Origin: Caulobacter sp.
GTDB lineage: Bacteria > Pseudomonadota > Alphaproteobacteria > Caulobacterales > Caulobacteraceae
Assembly (NCBI GenBank): GCA_030680355.1
Contig: JAUXVF010000011.1
Coordinates: 1 to 41,941 of the forward strand
Length of the DNA stretch: 41,941 nucleotides
Direction of reading: 5' to 3'
In this document: in pieces, positions 26,109-33,876 of the stretch
Numbering within the stretch: the stretch's first letter is position 1
How the letters are laid out: every line of letters starts with the position of its first letter
Made by a program: the position numbers and the translations under genes
Notes under the pieces: generated by a model
The model's input: the letters and a program-made list of their open reading frames with translations, nothing else
Told to the model about the DNA's origin: nothing
Databases searched by the model: none

Positions 26109-26558
26109 ATGAACCCCGAGGCCCGGCTCGAAGGATTCATTGCCCGGTTCAACGACGACATCGCCGACCAGGCGCGCGCGGCGATCGCCAGCCTGCGCCG
26201 CCGGCTGCCGGGGGCGGTCTCGCCGGTCTATGACAACTACAACGCCCTGGCGGTCGGCTTTGGTCCGACCGAAAAGGCCGGCGACATCGTCTTCTCGATC
26301 GCCGTCTACCCGCGTTGGGTCAGTCTGTTCCTCTCGGGCGGACCGGCGCTGGACGATCCGCATGGCCTGCTGAAGGGGGAGGGCAGCCGGGTCCGCCATA
26401 TCGTCCTGACCGATACGGCCCTGCTCGATGACCCCCGCGTGCGCGCCCTGATGGACCAGGCCCTGGCCCGGTCGCCCCGGCCCATCGACCCGTCGGCGCC
26501 GAACAAGACCGTCATCAAATCAGTCTCGGCGAAACAGCGGCCCCGACGCCCCGGTTGA
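26109..26558 (+). CDS. DUF1801-like protein
   Basis: 149-aa cytoplasmic protein beginning four bases after the phosphodiesterase stop. It has the helical N-terminus and the strand pattern YDNYNALAVGFGPTEKAGDI then FSIAVYPRWVSLFLSGG, followed by VRHIVLTDTALLDDPRVRAL, typical of the DUF1801/YdhG-like fold. The C-terminus is basic. Function unknown; operon membership with 24881-26104 is likely from the spacing. Confidence 0.72.
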   Translation: MNPEARLEGFIARFNDDIADQARAAIASLRRRLPGAVSPVYDNYNALAVGFGPTEKAGDIVFSIAVYPRWVSLFLSGGPALDDPHGLLKGEGSRVRHIVLTDTALLDDPRVRALMDQALARSPRPIDPSAPNKTVIKSVSAKQRPRRPG

Positions 26559-26584
26559 CGATATAGTTGCCGTATGCGTTAAAT
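26555..26584 (+). promoter_or_regulatory. Possible promoter/operator of the VOC-ArsR-AHSA1 operon
   Basis: TTGACG (26555-26560), an 18-base spacer and TTAAAT (26579-26584). The AT-rich spacer contains two imperfect direct repeats (GTTGACGATAT and GTTGCCGTAT), where the ArsR-type product might bind. It overlaps the last codons of the preceding gene. Prediction by eye only. Confidence 0.4.
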
Positions 26585-26612
26585 ATTTCATCAACAGAAA
26601 CAGGAGGCCGCC

Positions 26613-27080
26613 ATGGCCGAGAAACGCGCCCTGTCCTCCGCCGTGGTCTATCGCGACCCCGCGGCGGCCCTGAAATGGCTGGAAGCGGCCTTCAGCTTTG
26701 AGACCACCCTGCTGATCGAGGACGCCGACGGCAACCTGGCCCATGCCCAGATGGCCTGGGGCGACAGCCTGGTGATGGTCGGCAGTGAATGGACGGCGGA
26801 ACACAAGAGCCCGGCCTCCATCGACGGCCTGATGACCCAGACGGTCCATATCCAGCTGGCCGATGGCGACGGCACGGTCGACGCCCATTGCGAGCGCGCC
26901 CGCCAGGCCGGGGCGGTCATCGTCGCCGAGCCCGACATGCAGTTCTACGGCGACCGCACCTATCGCTGCAAAGATCCCGAAGGCCATATCTGGACGGTCA
27001 GCCAGACACTGCTGCAGATCGCGCCCGACCAGTGGGACACCGGCGATATGGGGCTCAAGGCCACGATCTACAAAGCCTGA
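26613..27080 (+). CDS. VOC-family protein (PhnB/glyoxalase-like)
   Basis: 155-aa vicinal-oxygen-chelate fold protein: VVYRDPAAALKWLEAAFSFE (first beta-alpha-beta unit), AHAQMAWGDSLVMVGSEW, and FYGDRTYRCKDPEGHIWTVS at the end. The late DPEGHxW motif supplies the usual Glu/His-type ligand region. ATG 26613 follows CAGGAGG. Its TGA overlaps the ArsR gene ATG by one base. Commonly seen with ArsR-AHSA1 pairs; possible enzymatic or small-molecule binding role. Confidence 0.85.
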   Translation: MAEKRALSSAVVYRDPAAALKWLEAAFSFETTLLIEDADGNLAHAQMAWGDSLVMVGSEWTAEHKSPASIDGLMTQTVHIQLADGDGTVDAHCERARQAGAVIVAEPDMQFYGDRTYRCKDPEGHIWTVSQTLLQIAPDQWDTGDMGLKATIYKA

Positions 27081-27412
27081 TGCCGGCCGCCGCCCGACTG
27101 GACGACACCCTGGCCGCCCTGGCCGATCCGCACCGGCGGCGGGTGGTCGAGCTGCTGCGCGAGCGGCCCCGCCGGGCCGGTGAACTGGCGGAGGGCGCGG
27201 GTCTGACCGCCGCGGCCATGAGCCGCCATCTGCGCACCCTGCGCCGCGCGGGTCTGGTCGAGGAGACCTCGCCCGACTTCGACGCCCGCGTTCGCGTCTA
27301 CCAACTGAGGCCCGAGCCGATGGTTCACCTGCTGCGCTGGCTGGAAGAGACCGAACGGATGTGGAGCGAGCAGCTCTCGGCCTTCAAGGCCCACGTCGAG
27401 CGCGCCGACTGA
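27080..27412 (+). CDS. ArsR-family transcriptional regulator
   Basis: 110-aa winged-helix protein: LAALADPHRRRVVELLRERP, helix-turn-helix RAGELAEGAGLTAAAMSRHL with RTLRRAGLVEE, and a dimerisation helix at the end. It lacks the metal-binding CxC motif of ArsR/SmtB sensors, so it belongs to the SdpR-like, non-metal group that typically pairs with AHSA1 genes. It overlaps both neighbours by one base (TGATG) and probably represses the operon. Confidence 0.9.
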   Translation: MPAAARLDDTLAALADPHRRRVVELLRERPRRAGELAEGAGLTAAAMSRHLRTLRRAGLVEETSPDFDARVRVYQLRPEPMVHLLRWLEETERMWSEQLSAFKAHVERAD

Positions 27413-27873
27413 TGGCCTCGCGGGTCATGGTCGCCCTGCGGGTCAAGGCGTCGCCCGGCCGCGCCTTCGAGGCCTTCACCGCCGAGATTGGCCAGTGGTG
27501 GAAGCCCAACCCCCTGTTCGCCTTCACCCCGCGCGCGCCGGGGGTGCTGTCGTTCGAGGGGACCGAGCGGCTGATCGAGACGCGCGACGGCGGCAAGGTG
27601 TTCGAAATCGGCAGGATCCAGGTCTGGGAGCCCGGCGTGCGACTGGTGGTCGACTGGCGCCAGGCCACCTTCACCCCCGGGATGGCGACCCAGGTCGAGG
27701 TCACCTTCGAGGCCGTCGGCGACGAGACCCGCGTCACCGTCACCCACACCGGCTGGGACAGCGTGCCTAAGGCCCATGCCGCCAAACACGGCTTCCCCGA
27801 CACCGCCTTCCTGGCCCGCCACGGCGAGTGGTGGCGGACGTTGCTGGGATCGCTGAGAGCGCATCTGGGATGA
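27412..27873 (+). CDS. SRPBCC/AHSA1-domain protein
   Basis: 153-aa START-like fold with a hydrophobic ligand cavity: VMVALRVKASPGRAFEAFTA, WWKPNPLFAF, then the late strands TQVEVTFEAVGDETRVTVTH followed by TGWDSV and the C-terminal helix WWRTLLGSLRAHL. Start ATG 27412 overlaps the ArsR stop by one base; the longer upstream frame lies within the ArsR gene. Likely ligand binding or stress-related; function not known. Confidence 0.87.
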   Translation: MASRVMVALRVKASPGRAFEAFTAEIGQWWKPNPLFAFTPRAPGVLSFEGTERLIETRDGGKVFEIGRIQVWEPGVRLVVDWRQATFTPGMATQVEVTFEAVGDETRVTVTHTGWDSVPKAHAAKHGFPDTAFLARHGEWWRTLLGSLRAHLG

Positions 27874-27895
27874 CGGGCGCGGACGTAGCCTGCGG

Positions 27896-27983
27896 GGTTC
27901 GATACGCGCCCGGCGGGCGCTGCTCACCATGACTGGCACAAATCCAGGTCATCCTGAGCAGGCGCGCAGCGCCGTGTCGAAGG
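27896..27983. repeat. Imperfect palindromic intergenic repeat
   Basis: The left arm (27896-27933, TTCGATACG ... GCTGCTCaccATGAC) and the right arm (27948-27983, GTCATcctGAGCAGG ... GTGTCGAA) are imperfect reverse complements. Such elements are widespread between genes in related genomes. The rest of the 270-bp gap 27874-28143 has nothing I can support besides the upstream part of the MFS gene. Confidence 0.65.
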
Positions 27984-28143
27984 ACGCAACCCGGTTCAGC
28001 GATGGGGCGACGAACCACCCGGCCCTGTTCTGTGGCCGAAGCGGCTCGACCCTGACCGGCATCGGGCATAAGCACAGCGTCCATACGGCGTGCCCCATTT
28101 GGCGATGGATACCGCCAATGAGACTTCCGGCCCCGGGGGGCGA

Positions 28144-29400
28144 ATGACCACGACCGACCAGACACCGGAACCCACGGGCCGCCGCGCCGCCTTCGGCTTC
28201 ATTTTCGCCCTGGCGGTGATCAACAGCGTCTCGTTCGGGATCATGATCCCGATCCTGCCGGCCCTGATCAAACAGTTCACCGGCGGCGACACGGCGGCGG
28301 CCTCGGAATGGAACGTCGTCTTCGCCGTGACCTGGGGCGTCATGCAGTTCGTCATCGGCCCGATCCTGGGCATGCTGTCGGACCGCTACGGCCGCCGGCC
28401 GGTGCTGCTGCTGTCGCTGTTTGGCCTCGGCGTCGACTTCCTGTTCATGGCCCTGGCCCCGAGCCTGGCCTGGCTGCTGTTCGGCCGCATCCTCAACGGC
28501 ATGACCGCCGCCAGCTTCTCGGCCGCCAACGCCTATGTCGCCGACATCACCCCGGCCGATCAGAGGGCGAAGACCTTCGGCCTGATGGGCTCGGCCTTCA
28601 GTTTCGGCTTCCTGATCGGCCCGGTTCTGGGCGGTTTCCTCGGCGACATCAGCCTGCGGCTGCCCTTCTTTGTGGCCGCCGGTCTGACCCTGATCAACTT
28701 CCTCTACGGCCTGCTGGTCCTGCCCGAGTCCCTGCCGGTCGAGAAACGCGCGGCGCGGTTCGACTGGCGCAAGGCCAACCCCGTGGGCTCGCTCAAACTG
28801 CTGCGCTCGCATCCCGACCTGCTGGGCCTGGCCGGCATCGGCTTCCTCTATCAGCTGGCTCACACGGTCCTGCCGTCGATCTTCGTCCTCTACACCGGCT
28901 ACCGCTACGGCTGGACCACCTCGACCATCGGCCTGACCATGGGTCTGTCGGGCATCCTCGGCATCATTGTTCAGGTGCTGCTGGTCGGGCCGGTGGTCAA
29001 GCGCATCGGCGAGCGCGGGTCCCTGCTGCTGGGGGCCCTGTTCGGGGCCCTTGGCTTCGGCCTCTACGGCTACGCTCCCAGCGGCGGCTGGTATGTCTTC
29101 GCTATTCCCGTCTTCTCCCTGATGGGCTTCATGATGCCGGGCCTGATGGGTCTGATGACCCGCCGCGTGCTGCCGGCCGAGCAGGGCCGGCTTCAGGGCG
29201 CCAACCAGAGCCTGCAAGGCATCGCCTCGATGACCGGCCCGGCCCTGTTCGGCCTGACCTTCGCCTGGTCGATCCGCTCGCCCGCCTTCCATGTGCCGGG
29301 ACTGGCCATCTGGCTGGCGGCGGGACTGATGCTGGCGGCCTTTCTGATCGCCCTGACCGTGGCCCGCCCGCCGCGGGTCGAGGCGTCGCAACCGGCCTGA
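28144..29400 (+). CDS. MFS transporter, TetA/multidrug-like
   Basis: 418-aa inner-membrane protein with about 12 hydrophobic segments. Motif A GMLSDRYGRRPVLLLSLFGL lies between helices 2 and 3, and GFLIGPVLGGFLGDIS resembles motif C of drug:H+ antiporters of the TCR/Tet group. ATG 28144 is preferred over an upstream in-frame start (28090) because the intervening residues lack homology. A drug or metabolite efflux role is likely by family; substrate unknown. Confidence 0.88.
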   Translation: MTTTDQTPEPTGRRAAFGFIFALAVINSVSFGIMIPILPALIKQFTGGDTAAASEWNVVFAVTWGVMQFVIGPILGMLSDRYGRRPVLLLSLFGLGVDFLFMALAPSLAWLLFGRILNGMTAASFSAANAYVADITPADQRAKTFGLMGSAFSFGFLIGPVLGGFLGDISLRLPFFVAAGLTLINFLYGLLVLPESLPVEKRAARFDWRKANPVGSLKLLRSHPDLLGLAGIGFLYQLAHTVLPSIFVLYTGYRYGWTTSTIGLTMGLSGILGIIVQVLLVGPVVKRIGERGSLLLGALFGALGFGLYGYAPSGGWYVFAIPVFSLMGFMMPGLMGLMTRRVLPAEQGRLQGANQSLQGIASMTGPALFGLTFAWSIRSPAFHVPGLAIWLAAGLMLAAFLIALTVARPPRVEASQPA

Positions 29401-29475
29401 TACGCCAGCGTCATCATTGCGCCAGAAAGCTCGGCTCGACTGGCCTCCCGAGACGAAACGACCCCGAAGGACCTC

Positions 29476-30891
29476 ATGCGCGCTGCGAAACTGCTGATCC
29501 CCGCCCTGGCCCTGCTGGCCGCCTGTTCCGACCCGGCCGCCCGGTCCCAGGCCCAGGTGGCCGAACTGGCCCAGCCGACCAAGGCGCCGCCGGCTACCGC
29601 CGAGGGGCTGAAGACCTCCTTCGCCCCGGTGGTCAAACGCGCCGCCCCGGCCGTGGTCAACGTCTCCAGCAAGCGCGTCGTGCGCCAGCGCGTCGATCCC
29701 TTCTGGGACATGTTCACCGGCGGGGCAGGGGGGCGTCAGCGGGTCTCCCAGTCGCTGGGCTCGGGGGCCATCGTCCGCTCCGACGGCGTCATTCTGACCA
29801 ACAACCACAACATTGAGGGCGCCGACGAGATCCTCGTCCAGCTGGCCGACCGCCGCGAGTTCCCGGCCAAGGTGCTGCTCGCTGACCCCCGCTCCGACCT
29901 GGCCGTGCTCAAGATCGACGTCGGCGCCGAGCGCCTGCCGGTGCTGGCCATCGATGATCAGGAGGCCATCGAGGTCGGCGACCTGGTGCTGGCCATCGGC
30001 AATCCCTTCGGCGTCGGCCAGACGGTGACCAACGGCATCATCTCGGCGATGTCGCGCTCCAGCGTGGGCATCACCGACTACGGCTTCTTCATCCAGACCG
30101 ACGCGGCCATCAATCCGGGCAACTCCGGCGGGCCGCTGGTCGACATGGACGGCGACCTGATCGGCATCAACACCGCCATCCTCTCCCGTTCAGGCACCTC
30201 CTCGGGCGTCGGTTTCGCCATTCCCGCGGCCATGGCCCGTCAGGTGCTCAACGCCGCCCTGGGCGGCAGCCACGCCGTGGTCCGGCCGTGGCTGGGCGCC
30301 CGCACCCAGACGGTGACCGCCGATGTCGCCAAGAGCCTGGGCCTGGCCGGTCCCCGCGGCGTGCTGGTCACCGACGTCTGGGACGGCGGCCCGGCCCAGC
30401 GCGCCGGCATCCGCAAGGGCGACGTCATCCTGGCCCTCGGCGGCCAGCCGGTGAACGACGAGGGCGCCGCCACCTACCAGTTCGGCTCCCGCCGCACCGG
30501 CGAGCAGGTGTCGGTCCTGATCCTGCGCGAGGGCAAGGAAAAGACCCTGACCGCCCGCGCCGATCCGCCCCCCGGCGGCAAGGCCCGCGACGAGCGGGCC
30601 ATCGCCGGCGCCAACCCGCTGCAGGGGGCCAGCGTGGCCAGCCTGTCGCCGGCCGTGGCCGACGAGCTGGGCGTCGACCCCTTCGACAGCCGCGGCGTGG
30701 TGATCACCCGCGTCGCCCAGGGCTTCGCCCAGCAGGCCGGCCTCAAACCGGGCGACCTGATCCGTCAGATCAACGGCGGCGAAATCCGCTCGATGACCGA
30801 TCTGGACACCGCCATCGCGGCCGGCGGCCGCGTCTGGCGCATGACCATCCAGCGCGACGGCAAACTGATCACCGCGGTGTTCCGGACGTAG
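29476..30891 (+). CDS. HtrA/DegP-type serine protease, lipoprotein form
   Basis: 471-aa periplasmic protease/chaperone. It has a lipoprotein signal with lipobox LAAC (Cys17), so it is membrane-anchored, unlike soluble DegP. Catalytic triad: H111 in LTNNHNIEGA, D141 in DPRSDLAVLKID, S217 in AAINPGNSGGPL. Two PDZ domains follow (about 275-360 and 385-465), with GVLVTDVWDGGPAQRAGIRK and VITRVAQGFAQQAGLKPGDL. In many alphaproteobacteria such a gene lies between rplQ and rarA, as here. Misfolded envelope proteins are the probable substrates. Confidence 0.93.
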   Translation: MRAAKLLIPALALLAACSDPAARSQAQVAELAQPTKAPPATAEGLKTSFAPVVKRAAPAVVNVSSKRVVRQRVDPFWDMFTGGAGGRQRVSQSLGSGAIVRSDGVILTNNHNIEGADEILVQLADRREFPAKVLLADPRSDLAVLKIDVGAERLPVLAIDDQEAIEVGDLVLAIGNPFGVGQTVTNGIISAMSRSSVGITDYGFFIQTDAAINPGNSGGPLVDMDGDLIGINTAILSRSGTSSGVGFAIPAAMARQVLNAALGGSHAVVRPWLGARTQTVTADVAKSLGLAGPRGVLVTDVWDGGPAQRAGIRKGDVILALGGQPVNDEGAATYQFGSRRTGEQVSVLILREGKEKTLTARADPPPGGKARDERAIAGANPLQGASVASLSPAVADELGVDPFDSRGVVITRVAQGFAQQAGLKPGDLIRQINGGEIRSMTDLDTAIAAGGRVWRMTIQRDGKLITAVFRT

Positions 30892-30900
30892 CTTTGAAAG

Positions 30901-31060
30901 CCTTCTCCCCTTGCGGGAGAAGGTGTCAGGCGAAGCCTGACGGATGAGGGGTGGCACGGACAGTCCAGGCGCGTGAACGACCCGTCTGGCCCGGCTCCGG
31001 GTCTTCGACCCCTCATCCGACCCGCTGTGCGGGCCACCTTACTCCCGCAGGGGGAGAAGG
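30901..31060. repeat. Composite palindromic intergenic repeat
   Basis: Contains hairpins CCTTCTCCC/GGGAGAAGG (30901-30923) and GTCAGGC/GCCTGAC (30925-30941), and an outer pair GGATGAGGGG (30942-30951) with CCCCTCATCC (31009-31018), then a partial inverted copy of the first hairpin (CTCCCGCAGGGGGAGAAGG). This mosaic is a dispersed non-coding repeat type of this group. It fills the gap between the protease gene and rarA. Confidence 0.7.
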
Positions 31061-31088
31061 AATCTAGGAGCAGTGCTAAACCCCCGTC

Positions 31089-32393
31089 ATGTCCGACCTG
31101 TTCGAAGCCGCCGGCCTGACCCCGCATGCGCCCGCGCCCCTGGCCGAGCGGCTGCGGCCGCGCGCGCTCGAGGAGGTCGTCGGCCAGGACCATCTGCTCG
31201 GCGAGGACGGCCCGATCCGGCGGATGATCGCCGGAAACCGGCTGGGCTCGATGATCCTCTGGGGCCCGCCGGGCACCGGCAAGACCACCATCGCCCGCCT
31301 GCTGGCCAGGGCCGCCGGCTATGAGTTCCAGCAGATCAGCGCCGTCTTCTCCGGCGTAGCCGACCTCAAGAAGGCCTTTGAGCAGGCGAAGATGCGCCGC
31401 GGCGCCGGCCAGTCGACCCTGCTCTTCGTCGACGAGATCCACCGTTTCAACCGCGCCCAGCAGGACGGCTTCCTGCCGTTCGTGGAGGAGGGGACCATCA
31501 CCCTGGTCGGGGCGACCACGGAGAACCCCAGTTTCGAGCTCAACGGCGCCCTGCTGTCGCGCTGTCAGGTCTATGTCCTGCGCCGGCTCGACGAGGCGGC
31601 GATGGAGCAGCTGCTGCAGCGGGCCGAGGCCGAGACGCAGCTGACCCTGCCGCTGGAGCCGGCGGCCCGCGAGGCGATGATCGCCATGGCCGACGGCGAC
31701 GGCCGCTATCTGCTGACCCTGGCCGAGACCCTGCTGGCCATCGGCTCGCCCAAACCCCTGACGCCCGCCGAGCTCGGCCAGGTGCTGCAAAAGCGCAGCC
31801 CGGCCTACGACAAGAACCGCGAGGAGCACTACAATCTGGTCAGCGCCCTGCACAAATCGGTGCGCGGCAGCGATCCGGACGCGGCCCTCTACTGGCTGGC
31901 CCGCATGCTCGACGGCGGCGAGGACCCGCTGTTCATCGCCCGCCGGCTGGTGCGCATGGCCAGCGAGGACATCGGCGCCGCCGATCCGATGAGCCTGCTG
32001 CTCTGCAACGCCGCCAAGGACGCCTACGACTTCCTCGGCAGCCCCGAGGGCGAACTGGCCCTCGCCCAGGCCTGTGTCCACATGGCCTGCGCGCCCAAGT
32101 CCAACGCCGTCTACAAGGCCTTCGGCGCGGCCCGCAAGGCGGCCAGGGAAACCGGCTCCCTGGCCCCGCCCAGCCACATCCTGAATGCGCCGACCAAGCT
32201 GATGAAGGACCTCGGCTACGGCGCCGGCTACGCCTATGACCCCGACACGCAAGAAGGCTTCTCGGGACAGAATTACTTCCCCGACGGCATGGACCGCCGC
32301 CAGTTCTACAAGCCCAAGGGCGACGGCCACGAGGGCAAGGTCAAGGAACGGCTGGAGCGCTGGGCGGGGATGCGGCGGGACAAGTCCCGATAG
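31089..32393 (+). CDS. rarA: Replication-associated recombination protein A (MgsA/RarA)
   Basis: 434-aa AAA+ ATPase acting at stalled replication forks, related to clamp-loader subunits. N-terminal [20 protein letters not shown], Walker [17 protein letters not shown], Walker [21 protein letters not shown], sensor 1 [20 protein letters not shown], and the family C-terminal domain [20 protein letters not shown]. Full length, no defects. Confidence 0.96.
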   Translation: MSDLFEAAGLTPHAPAPLAERLRPRALEEVVGQDHLLGEDGPIRRMIAGNRLGSMILWGPPGTGKTTIARLLARAAGYEFQQISAVFSGVADLKKAFEQAKMRRGAGQSTLLFVDEIHRFNRAQQDGFLPFVEEGTITLVGATTENPSFELNGALLSRCQVYVLRRLDEAAMEQLLQRAEAETQLTLPLEPAAREAMIAMADGDGRYLLTLAETLLAIGSPKPLTPAELGQVLQKRSPAYDKNREEHYNLVSALHKSVRGSDPDAALYWLARMLDGGEDPLFIARRLVRMASEDIGAADPMSLLLCNAAKDAYDFLGSPEGELALAQACVHMACAPKSNAVYKAFGAARKAARETGSLAPPSHILNAPTKLMKDLGYGAGYAYDPDTQEGFSGQNYFPDGMDRRQFYKPKGDGHEGKVKERLERWAGMRRDKSR

Positions 32394-32407
32394 ATGCAAA
32401 CTCACCC

Positions 32408-32541
32408 GCTCATCCCCGCGAAAGCGGGGACCCAGGCTTTTTCAGTGCTTCGGCTCACCGATCAGGCAAGGGGTCGGCTTTGCCGGAAGAGCAGGGGGAA
32501 TGTTCAAAAACACCTGGGTTCCCGCTTTCGCGGGGATGAGC
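32408..32541. repeat. 29-bp inverted repeat pair
   Basis: Arms at 32408-32436 (GCTCATCCCCGCGAAAGCGG ...) and 32513-32541 are reverse complements with one mismatch, separated by 76 bases. Each arm also contains its own CCCCGCgaaaGCGGGG hairpin. This is the familiar dispersed repeat of alphaproteobacterial genomes; the right arm ends ten bases before the next gene. Confidence 0.85.
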
Positions 32542-32551
32542 GGAACGAAAA

Positions 32552-33364
32552 ATGAGTCAACGTCCCCCCCGCAAGATCAAGGCGCACGAGACCGCCATCA
32601 CCCTGACCCCCGGGGAGATCGCCTTCGTGCGGGCCATGGTCATCTGTCAGGACGACGACATCATCGCCCTGAACAAGCCGTCGGGCCTGTCGAGCCAGGG
32701 CGGGCGGATCAACGCCCATACCCTCGATGAACTGACCTGGGCCTTCGCCCGCAAGGGCGGCTCGCGGCCGCGGCTGATCCACCGGCTGGACCGCGACACC
32801 TCCGGCGTGATCCTCACCGCCCGCACCAAACCGGCCGCAAGTTTTCTCGGCAAGGCCATGATTGCAAAGCGGTTTCGCAAGACCTACCTGGCCATTGTCG
32901 CCCCCGGCGCGCCGTCGCCGAAGGGCGGAACCATCGACAGCGCCCTGCGTCGCGAGTCGATCGGCCGCGAGGCCTATATGCGGGTCACCGACCCCGACCA
33001 TCCCGACGCCGAGAGCGCCAGGACCCGCTACCGCACCCTGGCGGCGACGCCGGACGCGGCCCTGATGGAGCTGAGCCCCGAGACCGGCCGCATGCACCAG
33101 CTGCGCGTCCATATGGCCAGCATCGGCCGGCCCATCGTCGGCGACGCCCGCTACGGCGGGGCGTTGATGGTCGGCGGTCATCCGGTGCCGCGCCTGATGC
33201 TGCATGCGGCCAAACTGACCTTTCCGCACCCCGACGAGGTTCCGATGACCGTCGAGGCGCCCTTGCCCGACGACATGGTCGCCCTGGCGGCGGCGCTGGG
33301 CCTTGCGGTTCCGGCGACGAGCGATACATCTTCAACCCCTCGGGGGGCCGAGGAGACCGACTGA
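32552..33364 (+). CDS. RluA-family pseudouridine synthase without S4 domain
   Basis: 270-aa rRNA/tRNA-modifying enzyme. Active-site motif LIHRLDRDTSGVIL with catalytic Asp80; ALNKPSGLSSQGG and SPETGRMHQLRVHMASIGRP are the other family motifs. The N-terminus (KIKAHETAITLTPGE) is short and lacks the S4 RNA-binding domain present in RluC/RluD. Target uridine unknown. Its TGA overlaps the ATG of the lipoprotein gene by one base. Confidence 0.92.
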   Translation: MSQRPPRKIKAHETAITLTPGEIAFVRAMVICQDDDIIALNKPSGLSSQGGRINAHTLDELTWAFARKGGSRPRLIHRLDRDTSGVILTARTKPAASFLGKAMIAKRFRKTYLAIVAPGAPSPKGGTIDSALRRESIGREAYMRVTDPDHPDAESARTRYRTLAATPDAALMELSPETGRMHQLRVHMASIGRPIVGDARYGGALMVGGHPVPRLMLHAAKLTFPHPDEVPMTVEAPLPDDMVALAAALGLAVPATSDTSSTPRGAEETD

Positions 33365-33876
33365 TGAAACAACCACTGATCGCCCTCTGCGCCGCCCTGG
33401 CCCTGACCGCCTGCGCCACGCCGACTGTCTACGGCCCCGCCGGACCGGGCAGGGTGGGGTTCTCCGACTACCGCATCGAAACCGGCCGCTATCGCGTGAC
33501 CTTTACCGGTGGACCGGGCGCGCCGATCGCCCAGGTCGCCGACTACGCCCTGTTGCGGGCCGCCGAGGTGAGCCTGCACGACGGCTACGACTGGTTCCGG
33601 GTCATTGATCGGGTCGATCGCCAGGTCGGCGCCGGCGGCGGCGGGCCGCGGGTCTCGATCGGGACCGGCACGAGCAGTTGGGGCCGCCGCTCATCGGTCG
33701 GCATCGGCGTCGGCACCCAGTTTGATCTGTCCGGCGGGCCGGCCCTGTCACGCACCCTGGAAGTCCTCGCCGGTAAGGGACCGCCGCCAAAGGACAGCAA
33801 TGTCTATGACGCCCGCGATGTCGTCGGCGTGGTCGGGCGCGGCCAGTCGCCTAGGCCGCCGACTGTTCAGCCTTGA
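33364..33876 (+). CDS. CC0125/CC1285-like lipoprotein
   Basis: 170-aa exported lipoprotein with lipobox LTAC (Cys17). The mature part, TPTVYGPAGPGRVGFSDYRI then ETGRYRVTFTGGPGAP and YALLRAAEVSLHDGYDWFRV, resembles the small lipoproteins annotated in Caulobacter as the CC0125/CC1285 family. A Gly/Ser-rich middle (GAGGGGPRVSIGTGTSSWG) follows. Its end overlaps the convergent gene by 26 bases. Function unknown; family name given from memory. Confidence 0.75.
   Translation: MKQPLIALCAALALTACATPTVYGPAGPGRVGFSDYRIETGRYRVTFTGGPGAPIAQVADYALLRAAEVSLHDGYDWFRVIDRVDRQVGAGGGGPRVSIGTGTSSWGRRSSVGIGVGTQFDLSGGPALSRTLEVLAGKGPPPKDSNVYDARDVVGVVGRGQSPRPPTVQP

Noticed and set aside
27949..29808. 619-aa minus-strand open frame opposite the MFS gene
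   Set aside because: Low-complexity Gln/Gly/Arg translation without motifs; the plus strand encodes a clear transporter.
28308..29816. 502-aa plus-strand frame overlapping the MFS gene and protease start
   Set aside because: Arg/Pro-rich out-of-frame translation of real genes.
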